This document shows, piece by piece, positions 51,719-60,223 of a stretch of DNA of 64,000 nucleotides (its first letter is position 1; every line of letters starts with the position of its first letter). Source of the DNA: LMUY01 sp964242925 (GTDB lineage Bacteria > Pseudomonadota > Alphaproteobacteria > Acetobacterales > Acetobacteraceae). Where the stretch lies: assembly GCA_964242925.1 (NCBI GenBank), contig CAXTBW010000001.1:29722-93721 (forward strand), given 5' to 3'. Made by a program: the position numbers and the translations under genes. A model generated the notes under the pieces. The model worked only from the letters and a program-made list of their open reading frames with translations, searched no databases and was not told the DNA's origin.

Positions 51719-52756
51719 TCATTCATCGTCCTCCGCGACCGGGCTGCGCAGCGAGCGCACCAGCAGCACCGGAAGGATCACGGTGAACACGATCACTTCC
51801 TTGAACGCGCTGGCCCAGAACGTCGAGAAGCTCTCCACCCCCCCCAGCAGCAGCGCGGCCGCAGCAGCGAGCGGGTAGCTCACCATGCCCCCCACGATCG
51901 CCGCCACGAACCCCTTCAGCCCGACCAGGAACCCGCTGTCGTAGTACACCGTGGTCAGCGGCGCGATCAGCACCCCGCTGAACGCCCCGATCACCCCCGC
52001 CAGCGCGAACGCGACCCGGCCGGACAGCCCGGTCGAGATGCCCACCAAGCGCGCGCCCAGCCGGTTGACCGCGGTCGCGTGCAGCGCCTTGCCGTACAGC
52101 GTGCGCCCGAAGAACCCGAACAACCCCGACATGATCGCCACGCTGCTGCCCACCACCCAGGCCGCCTGCCCGCTCACCGTCAGCGACCCGGCGTTGAACA
52201 CGGCGTCGGAGAACGCGGTGGCGCGGAACCCTTCCGGGCCGAACAGCACCAGGCCAACCCCCTGCAACGCAAGGTGCACGCCGACCGCCGCGATGAGCAG
52301 CACCAGCACCGACGCCTCCGCCAACGGCTGGAACGCGACGACGTAGAGGTACGCGGCCATCGGCGCCACGATCAGCACGCTGAGCGCCGCCTCGCCCGCC
52401 ACGCCCAGGCGGCGCCCCGCCAGCAGCAACGTCAGCCCGATCACCGCGGCAGGCAGCGCCACCGTGCTGGCCACCAACTGCACCACGGCGCTTAGGCTGG
52501 CGTGCCGCCGCATTCCCCACAGACCGGCAAGCAGCGCGGCGCCGCCCATCGCGCCGAGCAGCCAGATGCTGCCGGGCACGCGGCCCGAGTCCAATGCCGC
52601 GTAGGTCAGCGCGCCGTACGCCACGAACTCCCCCTGCGGGATCAGAATCACCCGGGTGACCGAGAACACCAGCACCAGCGACAGCGCGAGCAGCGCGTAG
52701 ACCGCGCCGTTCACGATGCCGTCCTGCAGCAGGATGAGGGCGATGTCCGAGTCCAT
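51719..52756 (-). CDS. livH: Liv-type ABC transporter permease (LivH-like)
   Basis: The protein has 345 residues and about 8 TM segments. It starts LLQDGIVNGAVYALLALSLVLVFSVTRVILIPQGEFVAYGA, the LivH motif, and later has VGLKGFVAAIVGGM, the EAA-like coupling loop. It is longer than LivH of E. coli (308) because of an insert at about 60-120. It forms the membrane channel with the LivM half of the fusion. It starts 20 bases after the binding protein. Confidence 0.91.
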   Translation of the reverse strand: MDSDIALILLQDGIVNGAVYALLALSLVLVFSVTRVILIPQGEFVAYGALTYAALDSGRVPGSIWLLGAMGGAALLAGLWGMRRHASLSAVVQLVASTVALPAAVIGLTLLLAGRRLGVAGEAALSVLIVAPMAAYLYVVAFQPLAEASVLVLLIAAVGVHLALQGVGLVLFGPEGFRATAFSDAVFNAGSLTVSGQAAWVVGSSVAIMSGLFGFFGRTLYGKALHATAVNRLGARLVGISTGLSGRVAFALAGVIGAFSGVLIAPLTTVYYDSGFLVGLKGFVAAIVGGMVSYPLAAAAALLLGGVESFSTFWASAFKEVIVFTVILPVLLVRSLRSPVAEDDE

Positions 52757-52776
52757 GACCCGGACCGGCTACCGGA

Positions 52777-53931
52777 TCAGGGCAGCAATAGCCAGGCGCC
52801 GTCCTTGATCGTCACCATCACCCGGGCGCGGGTGTCGAAGCCGTTGTGGTTATCGGGCGTCATGTCCATCACGCCCTGCGTCGCGATCAGCTCGTGGGCG
52901 CCCTCCAGCGCGTCCCGCAGCGCGGCGCGGAACGCCTCCGTGCCCGGCTTGGCCGTCTTGAGCGCGATCGGGATGGCGTATTCCAGCAGCAGCCCGGCGT
53001 CGTAAGCGTGGGCGGCGAAGGTGTTGGCGCTGCCCTTGCCGTTGGCTGCCTCGTATTGCGCGATGAAGCGCTCGCCCACCGCCTTGGTCGGCGCCTCGGT
53101 GGGCAGCTGGCTGGCGACCAGCACCGGGCCGGCGGGCAGGATGGCGCCTTCCACGTCCTTGCCGCCCACGCGAACGAAGTCGAGGTTGGCCACGCCGTGG
53201 GTCTGGAAGTAAACCCCGCCGTAGCCCCGCTCGTGCAGCGTCTTCTGCGGCAGCGCGGCGGGGGTGCCGGACCCGGCGATCAGCACCGCATCCGGCTTGG
53301 AGGCCATCACCTTCAGCACCTGCCCGGTGACGCTGGTGTCGGTGCGGGCGAACCGCTCCACGTCCGTCACCTTAATGTCGTGGGCCGCCATCGCGCGCTG
53401 CGTCTCCGTCAGCCAGCCGTCGCCGTAAGCGTCGTTGAAACCGATGAACGCCACCGACTTGATGCCGTGCGCGACCATGTAGCCGGCGATCGCGTCCGCC
53501 ATCAGGCTGTCGTTCTGCGGCGTCTTGAACACCCAGCGGCGCTGCGCATCCATCGGCGCGATCAGCCGGGAGGACGCGGCCAGCGAGATCATCGGCGTTT
53601 TCTGCTCGGCCGCCACGTCGATCATCGCCAGCGACCCTGGCGTGGCGCTCGACCCGATCAGCACGTCGGCGCCGCCCTCGATCAGCTTGCGCGCGTTGGC
53701 GACCGCCTTGGTGGTGTCGGACGCGTCGTCCAGCACGGTGTATTCGACGGAGTCGCCGCCGATCGTCCTCGGCAGCAGGGCGATGCTGTTGCGCTCGGGG
53801 ATGCCCAGCGAAGCGGCCGGGCCGGTCATCGACAGGGTCACGCCGACATGGATGGAGTCGGCCCGGACGGCCAATGGAGCAACCGCTATCGTGCTGGCCA
53901 GCACGATAGCCAGCTTCAAGTTCCGGACCAC
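52777..53931 (-). CDS. Liv-type periplasmic substrate-binding protein
   Basis: The protein has 384 residues with signal peptide VRNLKLAIVLASTIAVAPLAVRA, then IHVGVTLSMTGPAASLGIPERNSIALLP and ADVLIGSSATPGSLAMIDVAAEQKTPMISLAAS, the standard type I fold. It is first in the operon and captures the substrate for the LivH/LivMG/LivF importer. GGGGGAA precedes the GTG start. The signal-peptide codons contain a 26-base perfect palindrome. The ligand class (branched amino acid, amide or aromatic acid) is not evident. Confidence 0.9.
   Translation of the reverse strand: MVRNLKLAIVLASTIAVAPLAVRADSIHVGVTLSMTGPAASLGIPERNSIALLPRTIGGDSVEYTVLDDASDTTKAVANARKLIEGGADVLIGSSATPGSLAMIDVAAEQKTPMISLAASSRLIAPMDAQRRWVFKTPQNDSLMADAIAGYMVAHGIKSVAFIGFNDAYGDGWLTETQRAMAAHDIKVTDVERFARTDTSVTGQVLKVMASKPDAVLIAGSGTPAALPQKTLHERGYGGVYFQTHGVANLDFVRVGGKDVEGAILPAGPVLVASQLPTEAPTKAVGERFIAQYEAANGKGSANTFAAHAYDAGLLLEYAIPIALKTAKPGTEAFRAALRDALEGAHELIATQGVMDMTPDNHNGFDTRARVMVTIKDGAWLLLP
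53885..53910. promoter_or_regulatory. 26-base perfect palindrome in the signal-peptide codons of the Liv binding protein
   Basis: The half-site GCTATCGTGCTGG is followed directly by its exact reverse complement, with no spacer. It covers codons 8-16 of the binding protein. In mRNA it would form a 12-13 bp stem about 20 bases after the start codon, which could slow translation; in DNA it could be an operator. Its length makes chance unlikely. Confidence 0.45.
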
Positions 53932-54140
53932 TTCGTTCCCCCACGGCGCAACTTTTGTTGCGGGCAGTGCTAGGGTCCGCCCTGCTTGGTGTCAACGCGA
54001 GTGGCCCCAGCCTAGGCTCGTGGCGCTGGCGCCTCAGTCCCCATGCCGCGCGACCTGCGGCCGCATTTGCCATTCTGACGCCGCCGGTTCCACGCTATAG
54101 CTGCCGTCGCACTCGAACCGACACGGACCTCCCCGGACCC

Positions 54141-56738
54141 ATGCCTGCCGCAGCACCGGCGCGCCTGCTCGCGTCGCCCGCCATCCGCACCCTGGTCGCC
54201 CGCCGGCTGGCGGAGTTCGGCGGCCTGGCGCTCGGCCTGGCAGGGGTCGCGCTGCTGGTGGCGCTGGTCTGCTACAACCCGCTGGACCCGTCGTTCAACA
54301 CCGCCACCTCGCGCAGCGCGACCAACCTGGGCGGCCTGGTGGGGGCGATCGCGGCGGACCTGCTGCTGCAGAGCTTCGGCCTCGCGGCGGCGTTGCCCGG
54401 CGTGGCGGCGCTGGCCTGGGCCTGGCGCATCGCATCGCATCGCGGCCTGGGCAGCTTCGCCGTCCGGCTGGCGACCACCCTGGCGGCGCTGCCGGTGGTG
54501 GCGGCGTTGTTCGCCGTCCTGCCGCGTCCGCTGCACTGGCCGTCAGACGCCGGGCCAGGGGGCGCGATCGGGACGGTGGTGGCCGCCTCGGCGAACGCGT
54601 ACGCGCAGCGGCTGCTCGGCCCGATGGGCGCGGTCGGCGCCGTGGCGCTCGGCTTGGTCGCCAGCGTGCTGTTGGTCTGGGCGTGCTTGGGGTTGTCCGC
54701 GCGGGAGTGGCGGGCTGCGGGCGGAACGCTGGTGCAGGGCGGCCAGATCGGCGGCAAGGCGACCCGGCAGGCGGCGGGCCAACTCGGGCGCTTGAAGCGG
54801 CTGGGCGCGTTGTTCCGCCGCCGCGCCGCGCCGTCTCCGCTGGACGCCGCGGTCGACCCCCGGCCGGCCGGCCGGCCGGACGCACGCGTGCGCGTAACCC
54901 CGGACGCCCGCCCTGCGGAACGCGCCGACCTGCGTCCCGCTTCCCGCCTGCCCCGGTTCGAAACCGCGCCCATGGACCCGACGCCAGAACCGGAGCCGCC
55001 GCTGCTCCGGGCGCCCGATTCCCCGCCTGCGCCGGCGCGCAGCGTCCCATCGCCCAGTCCGCCATTGTCCAGCCTGCCGTCGTCCAGTCTCCCGTCGTCC
55101 AGTCTTCCGTTGCCCAGCCTGGCGGCGCCCAGCCTGGCGGCGCGCGCCCGAGTCGCCCTGCCGCTGCGCAAGCCGGCGCCGGCCCGTCAGGAAAGCCTGT
55201 CCCTGCCCGACGCCGGCCCGGGCCACTGGCGGCTGCCGCCCCTGTCGCTGCTGAAGTCCGCGCCCGTCCGCGCCGGAACCGGTCCGTCCGAGGATTCGTT
55301 GCAGCTCAATGCCCGGCTGCTCGAATCGGTGCTCGAGGAATACGGCGTCCAGGGCGTCATCCGCGACATCCGGCCCGGCCCCGTCGTCACACTGTATGAG
55401 CTCGAGCCGGCGCCCGGCATCCGCTCCGCCCGGGTGATCGGTCTGGCGGACGACGTGGCGCGGTCCATGTCGGTCACCGCCGTGCGCATCGCCACCGTGC
55501 CCGGCCGCAACGTCATCGGCATCGAGGTGCCGAACGGCAAGCGGGAGACGGTGTTCCTGTCCGAACTGCTCGGGTCCGAGGCGTGGGACAAGCACCCGGG
55601 CCGCCTGGCCCTGGCGCTCGGCAAGGACATCGGCGGCGAGCCTATCCTGGCCGACCTGGCCCGCATGCCGCACCTTCTGGTGGCGGGCACCACCGGGTCG
55701 GGCAAGTCGGTCGGGATCAACGCGATGATCCTTAGCATCCTGTACCGCTGCAGCCCGGACCAGTGCCGGCTGATCCTGATCGACCCGAAGATGCTCGAGC
55801 TGTCGGTCTACGACGGCATCCCGCATTTGATGGCGCCCGTGGTGACCGAGCCGGCCAAGGCCGTGACCGCGCTGAAATGGACGGTGCGGGAGATGGAGCG
55901 CCGTTACCGCGCGATGAGCCAGCTGGGGGTGCGCAACGTCGGCGGCTACAACGAGCGCGTGGAGGAGGCGACCGCGCGCGGCGAGATCGTCACGCGCCGG
56001 GTGCAGACGGGGTTCGACGCCGAGACGGGCAAGCCGACGTTCGAGGAGCACCCGCTGGCGCTGGAGAAGCTGCCGTTCCTGGTGGTGGTGATCGACGAGA
56101 TGGCGGACCTGATGATGGTCGCCGGCAAGGAGATCGAGCAGACCGTGCAGCGCCTGGCGCAGATGGCGCGCGCCGCCGGCATCCACGTGGTGATGGCGAC
56201 GCAGCGTCCGTCGGTGGACGTGATCACGGGCACAATCAAGGCCAATTTCCCGACCCGCATCAGCTTCACCGTGATCAGCAAATTCGACAGCCGCACCATC
56301 CTGGGCGAGCAGGGCGCCGAGCAGCTGCTGGGGCAGGGCGACATGCTCTACATGCAGGGCGGCGGCCGCATCGGGCGCGTGCACGGCCCGTTCGTCACCG
56401 ACCGCGAGGTGGAGGACGTGGTGGCGTTCCTGCGCGAGCAGGGCGAGCCGGCGTATCTGGAGGAAGTGACCGAGGCGCCGGACGACGACGAGGGCAATCC
56501 GGGGCTCAGCGGCATCGCGGGCGCGTCGGACGGGGAGAAGAGCCTGTTCGACCAAGCGGTGGCGGTGGTGGCGCAGGAGGGCAAGGCCAGCACCTCGTTC
56601 ATCCAGCGCCACCTGAGCATCGGCTACAACCGCGCCGCCAAGCTGATCGAGCAGATGGAGAAGGAGGGCATCATCAGCGCCCCCAACCATGTCGGCCGGC
56701 GCGAGGTGCTGGTGCGGCGCACGCGAGACGAGGATTGA
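54141..56738 (+). CDS. ftsK: DNA translocase FtsK
   Basis: The protein has 865 residues. The N-terminal part has about four TM helices (to about 185). A Pro/Ser/Arg-rich linker (about 190-350) contains short tandem repeats (SLPSSSLPSSSLPLPSLAAP). The motor has Walker A GTTGSGKSVGIN, Walker B LVVVIDEMADLM and ATQRPSVDVITGTIKANFPTRISF. The gamma DNA-binding domain ends it (QRHLSIGYNRAAKLIEQMEKEGII). It pumps chromosome DNA toward dif at the division septum. It is divergent from the Liv operon; a transglutaminase-like gene starts 2 bases after its stop. Confidence 0.95.
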   Translation: MPAAAPARLLASPAIRTLVARRLAEFGGLALGLAGVALLVALVCYNPLDPSFNTATSRSATNLGGLVGAIAADLLLQSFGLAAALPGVAALAWAWRIASHRGLGSFAVRLATTLAALPVVAALFAVLPRPLHWPSDAGPGGAIGTVVAASANAYAQRLLGPMGAVGAVALGLVASVLLVWACLGLSAREWRAAGGTLVQGGQIGGKATRQAAGQLGRLKRLGALFRRRAAPSPLDAAVDPRPAGRPDARVRVTPDARPAERADLRPASRLPRFETAPMDPTPEPEPPLLRAPDSPPAPARSVPSPSPPLSSLPSSSLPSSSLPLPSLAAPSLAARARVALPLRKPAPARQESLSLPDAGPGHWRLPPLSLLKSAPVRAGTGPSEDSLQLNARLLESVLEEYGVQGVIRDIRPGPVVTLYELEPAPGIRSARVIGLADDVARSMSVTAVRIATVPGRNVIGIEVPNGKRETVFLSELLGSEAWDKHPGRLALALGKDIGGEPILADLARMPHLLVAGTTGSGKSVGINAMILSILYRCSPDQCRLILIDPKMLELSVYDGIPHLMAPVVTEPAKAVTALKWTVREMERRYRAMSQLGVRNVGGYNERVEEATARGEIVTRRVQTGFDAETGKPTFEEHPLALEKLPFLVVVIDEMADLMMVAGKEIEQTVQRLAQMARAAGIHVVMATQRPSVDVITGTIKANFPTRISFTVISKFDSRTILGEQGAEQLLGQGDMLYMQGGGRIGRVHGPFVTDREVEDVVAFLREQGEPAYLEEVTEAPDDDEGNPGLSGIAGASDGEKSLFDQAVAVVAQEGKASTSFIQRHLSIGYNRAAKLIEQMEKEGIISAPNHVGRREVLVRRTRDED

Positions 56739-56740
56739 CC

Positions 56741-57589
56741 GTGGAATTCACCATTGGCTGCCGGCTGCGCTACCAGGTCGAGACGCTCACCCCCTTCGTG
56801 TTCAACCTGGAGGCGGCGCGCTTCCCAAGGCAGCGCATCCTGGCGGAGAAACTCACGGTGTCGCCGGAGCTGGGCGAGCCCGACCGCTACGAGGCGCCCG
56901 AGAGCGCAAACCGCTTCCTGCGCTACCTCGTGCCCAAGGGGGAGTTGTCGATCGAGTACGAGGCGACCGTGGCGCTCGACCCGTTGATGTTGGAGCCGAC
57001 GAAGGTGAGCGAGATCGCCGCCGGGTCGCTGCCGATGGAGGTGCTGCCGTACCTGAACGCCAGCCGCTACTGCCAGTCCGACCGGCTGTCGCGGTTCGCC
57101 AACCGGCAGTTCGGCCACGAGCCGGCCGGGCACCAGCGCGCCACCGCGATCTGCAACTGGATCCGCGACAACGTGGACTACCAGGCTGGGACGTCGGACG
57201 CGCTGACCAGCGCCTACGATACGCTGGGCGACCGCGCGGGCGTGTGCCGGGATTTCGCCCACTTGGCGATCGCGCTGTGCCGGGCGGTGGGCATCCCCGC
57301 GCGTTACATCAGCGCGTACGCCTGGCAGCTGCAGCCGCCGGACTTCCACGCGGTGTTCGAGGCCTTCCTGCACGGGCCCGGCGGCGGCGCCTGGTATTTG
57401 TTCGACCCGACCCGGATGGCGGCGCTGGACGGCCTGGTGCGGATCGGCGCCGGGCGGGACGCGGCCGACGTGGCGTTCTGCTCCATCTACGGCAACGCGG
57501 AGGCGCAACCGCCCTCCGTGTGGATCAAGGGCCCGCCTCCCGGCCCGATGCGCACCACCCTGGCCGTCAGCACCCAGGCGCCCGTTTGA
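56741..57589 (+). CDS. Transglutaminase-like family protein
   Basis: The protein has 282 residues. An N-terminal beta domain (IGCRLRYQVETLTPFVFNLEAARFP) precedes the transglutaminase-like core with the catalytic triad: Cys in RAGVCRDFAHLAIALCRAVGIPARYISAY, His in PPDFHAVFEAFL and Asp in WYLFDPTRMAAL. The fold serves as a protease or amidase in bacteria. There is no signal peptide, so it is cytoplasmic. The GTG at 56741 comes 2 bases after the ftsK stop, so it may be co-translated. Role unknown. Confidence 0.87.
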   Translation: MEFTIGCRLRYQVETLTPFVFNLEAARFPRQRILAEKLTVSPELGEPDRYEAPESANRFLRYLVPKGELSIEYEATVALDPLMLEPTKVSEIAAGSLPMEVLPYLNASRYCQSDRLSRFANRQFGHEPAGHQRATAICNWIRDNVDYQAGTSDALTSAYDTLGDRAGVCRDFAHLAIALCRAVGIPARYISAYAWQLQPPDFHAVFEAFLHGPGGGAWYLFDPTRMAALDGLVRIGAGRDAADVAFCSIYGNAEAQPPSVWIKGPPPGPMRTTLAVSTQAPV

Positions 57590-57597
57590 GGGCAAAG

Positions 57598-57730
57598 CCC
57601 TCTCCCGCTGGCGGGAGAGGNNNNNNNNNNNNNNNNNNNNNNNNNNNNNNNNNNNNNNNNNNNNNNNNNNNNNNNNNNNNNNNNNNNNNNNNNNNNNNNN
57701 NNNNNNNNNNNNNNNNNNNNGCGGGAGAGG
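57598..57730. repeat. Palindrome flanking an assembly gap
   Basis: A CCCTCTCCCGC-type palindrome (57598-57620) runs straight into 100 N (57621-57720), and the bases after the gap begin GCGGGAGAGG, identical to the end of the copy before it. At least two copies of the hairpin are therefore present, and the assembler broke between them. The real length is unknown. The right end supplies the ribosome site of the MFS gene. Confidence 0.75.
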
Positions 57731-57743
57731 AGGACTTTCGCCC

Positions 57744-58919
57744 ATGTTGACCACTTCGCGCTGGCTGCCGCTGCTGCTCGGCTGCCTCACCGCCGTCGGG
57801 CCGATGTCCACCGACATGTACCTGCCCGCGTTCCCCGCCATCGAGGCGGCGTTCCACGAGCCGGAAGGCACGGCGCAGATCACCCTCGCGGCCTGGTTCG
57901 CCGGGCTGGCGGTGGGGCAGATCACCCAGGGCACCCTGGCGGACCGGTTTGGCCGCCGCCCGCCGCTGATGGTCGGGCTCGCGCTGTACATGCTGGCCAG
58001 CGCCGGGTGCGCGCTGGCGCCCAGCCTGGGGGTGCTGTCGGGGATGCGGGTCGTTGCGGCATTTGGCGGCTCGGCGGGCATGGTGATCCCGCGCGCGGTG
58101 GTGCGCGACTTGGCGGACGGGCATGCGGCGGCGCGGCTGATGTCGCAGCTGATGCTGGTGATGGGCGTTGCGCCGATCCTGGCGCCGGCTTTGGGCGGCG
58201 CGATGCTGAGCGTGGCCAGCTGGCACGCGATCTTCTGGTTCGCCGCCGCCCATGGCGCCGTGTCGATGCTGCTGGTCTGGCGCCTGCTGCCCGAAACGCT
58301 GCCCGCGCCGCGCCGCGTCCGGCTGGGTCTGGCCGGGCTGGTGACGCGCTATGGCGGCATCCTGCGGGAACGCAGCTTCCTGTCGAACGCGCTGACCGGG
58401 GCGTTCGGCACCTTCGGCATGTTCGCCTATATTGGCGGTTCGCCCCCCGTGTACATCCAGCTGTTCGGCGTGGCGCCGGCGGTCTACGGCGTGCTGTTCG
58501 GCCTATGCGCCGGCGGCTACATCCTGGGCACCCAGATCAATCCGCGCCTGCTGCTGCGGTTCGGCGCGCCGCGCATGCAGCGCACGGCCATACGCGGGTA
58601 CTTCGTTTGCAACCTCGTGCTCGCCGGTTTCGCGTTCAGCGGTGGTTTCGGGTTGGTCAGCGTGTTCCTGCCCATCTTGGCCGGGATGACCTGCATGGGC
58701 TTCGTGCTGCCCAACACCACGGTCGGCGCGCTGTCCCGCCACGCCGCGCATGCCGGGGCGGCCTCGGCGCTGATGGGCACGCTGCAATTCCTGCTGGCGG
58801 CGGTCAGCGGCACGGCGGTGGGCCTCTTGACGGACGGCACGGCGCGGCCGATGGCGATGCTTATGTTGGCCGGCGCCCTGTGCGGCACGTTGGCCGACGC
58901 GTTCCGCCGCCCCGTCTGA
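57744..58919 (+). CDS. Bcr/CflA-type multidrug efflux MFS transporter
   Basis: The protein has 391 residues and 12 TM. LGCLTAVGPMSTDMYLPAFPAIEAAF is the DHA1 Bcr/CflA start, and GQITQGTLADRFGRRPPLMVGL is the loop 2-3 motif A. It exports drugs or small metabolites by proton antiport. GGAGG (57729-57733), part of the palindromic repeat, sits 10 bases before the ATG. DoxX follows after 12 bases. Confidence 0.92.
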   Translation: MLTTSRWLPLLLGCLTAVGPMSTDMYLPAFPAIEAAFHEPEGTAQITLAAWFAGLAVGQITQGTLADRFGRRPPLMVGLALYMLASAGCALAPSLGVLSGMRVVAAFGGSAGMVIPRAVVRDLADGHAAARLMSQLMLVMGVAPILAPALGGAMLSVASWHAIFWFAAAHGAVSMLLVWRLLPETLPAPRRVRLGLAGLVTRYGGILRERSFLSNALTGAFGTFGMFAYIGGSPPVYIQLFGVAPAVYGVLFGLCAGGYILGTQINPRLLLRFGAPRMQRTAIRGYFVCNLVLAGFAFSGGFGLVSVFLPILAGMTCMGFVLPNTTVGALSRHAAHAGAASALMGTLQFLLAAVSGTAVGLLTDGTARPMAMLMLAGALCGTLADAFRRPV

Positions 58920-58931
58920 GGAGTTCCCGCC

Positions 58932-59336
58932 ATGTCCGACCTTGCCGCCCTGCTCGGCCGCATTCTGTTGAGCGGCCTGTTCGTCTCGGCCGGTTTCGGC
59001 AAGCTGATGTCCGCCGACGCGACCCAGGCGTACATGGCCAAGGTTGGCCTGCCGATGCCGCAAGCCGCCTGGGCCGTCACGGTGGCGGTGGAGTTCGGCG
59101 TTGGGCTCCTTCTACTGTTCGGCCTCGCGACACGGGCATCGGCGCTGGTGCTGTTCGTCTGGTGCTTCGCCACCGCGATGGTCGCGCACAGCGACCTGGC
59201 CAACCCCGCCATGGTGATCCAGCTATACAAGAACGCCAGCATCGCGGGCGGCATGCTTTACGCGGCGGGTTTCGGCGGCGGCCGCTTCAGCCTGGACGCG
59301 CTGCTCGCACGCCGGCGAGGGGTCGCGGCGGCGTAA
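58932..59336 (+). CDS. DoxX-family membrane protein
   Basis: The protein has 134 residues and four TM segments. LLGRILLSGLFVSAGFGKLMSADATQAYMAKVGLP is the typical DoxX opening, and the polar pair in VEFGVGLLLLFGLATR is conserved. DoxX proteins are linked to oxidative stress and thiosulfate or quinone redox. It lies 12 bases after the MFS gene, in one operon, with GAGGAG upstream. Confidence 0.9.
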   Translation: MSDLAALLGRILLSGLFVSAGFGKLMSADATQAYMAKVGLPMPQAAWAVTVAVEFGVGLLLLFGLATRASALVLFVWCFATAMVAHSDLANPAMVIQLYKNASIAGGMLYAAGFGGGRFSLDALLARRRGVAAA

Positions 59337-59345
59337 TCGACTAAT

Positions 59346-59444
59346 CGTCATTGCGAGGAGCGCTTGCGACGAAGCAATCCGGCGGGCAGCACCGTGCGTG
59401 ACGGCCTGGATCGCCACGCCGCCAAGCAGCGGCTCGCGATGACG
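59346..59444. repeat. Intergenic palindromic repeat, CGTCATTGCGAGG family, copy 4
   Basis: A 99-base copy runs from CGTCATTGCGAGGAGCGC to GGCTCGCGATGACG, with GAAGCAATCC and CTGGATCGCC inside. It lies between the convergent DoxX and TrmH genes, ending 12 bases before the TrmH stop. Confidence 0.75.
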
Positions 59445-59456
59445 GGCGGCCGCTGT

Positions 59457-60179
59457 TCACGCCATCGGGTTGGTCAGCGCGGCCAGCAGCACTGCGGCGG
59501 CTTGCGCCACGTTCAGGCTCTGCACCGGACCGGCGCCCAGGATGCGCACCCGGCGGCGGCAGCCCTCTAGCGCGTCGAAGCCCACGCCGCGCTCCTCATT
59601 GCCCAGCACCAGCGCCACCGGGCGGTCCCGCGGCAGGCTCTGCAGGGGCATCGCGTCCGGCGTCAACGTCGCCGCCACCGTGCGGTAGTGCGGCTCCAAT
59701 GCCGTCAGCGCGCGTCGCAGGTTGCGGGTCTTGTGCAGCTCCAGGTGCTCCAGCCCGCCCTCTGCGGTGCGGTAGGCGGCGTCGGACGGCATCGCCTGGC
59801 TCGGCACGTCGTTGAACAGCAGGGCGCCGACGCCGAAGAACGCGGCGCTGCGGGCGATGGCGCCCAGGTTGTGCGGGTTGCTCACCCCGTCCAGCACCAC
59901 CAGCAACGGGAAGCGCGGCGGGCGCACAAAGTCGATGATGGTGATCCGCCGCGGCTCTGCGACAGCGATGATTCCGCCATGGTGCACCGACCCGGCGGCG
60001 CGCGCGATCTCCGCCTCGTCCAGCATGCGGTACGGGCGGTGCATCCCGGCCATGACGGCGCATAGCGGGCCGGCGACCTCTTTCATCGCGTCGGTGTAGA
60101 ACAGCCGTTTCGCCGCGTCCGGCCGCCGCGCGAACAGGGCGGCGACGGCGTTGGCGCCGCAGATGCGATCCTCATCCAT
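59457..60179 (-). CDS. TrmH/SpoU-family rRNA or tRNA 2'-O-methyltransferase
   Basis: The protein has 240 residues. An N-terminal substrate-binding domain (ICGANAVAALFARRPDAAKRLF) is followed by the SPOUT knot: motif 1 SNPHNLGAIARSAAFFGV, motif 2 ALVLGNEERGVG and motif 3 GPVQSLNVAQAAAVLLAAL. It methylates ribose in RNA using SAM. It could be RlmB-like (23S G2251) or a related enzyme; its length fits. It is divergent from a pseudouridine synthase gene, so two RNA-modifying enzymes share one promoter region. Confidence 0.9.
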   Translation of the reverse strand: MDEDRICGANAVAALFARRPDAAKRLFYTDAMKEVAGPLCAVMAGMHRPYRMLDEAEIARAAGSVHHGGIIAVAEPRRITIIDFVRPPRFPLLVVLDGVSNPHNLGAIARSAAFFGVGALLFNDVPSQAMPSDAAYRTAEGGLEHLELHKTRNLRRALTALEPHYRTVAATLTPDAMPLQSLPRDRPVALVLGNEERGVGFDALEGCRRRVRILGAGPVQSLNVAQAAAVLLAALTNPMA

Positions 60180-60223
60180 CCTGGGTGCTTCCGCCCGCTT
60201 GGCGCGGGTGTCAAACAGGCGCC

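Noticed and set aside
57621..57720. Reading frames crossing the N run
   Set aside because: They exist only because N is translated as X; the flanks are palindromic repeat, not coding.
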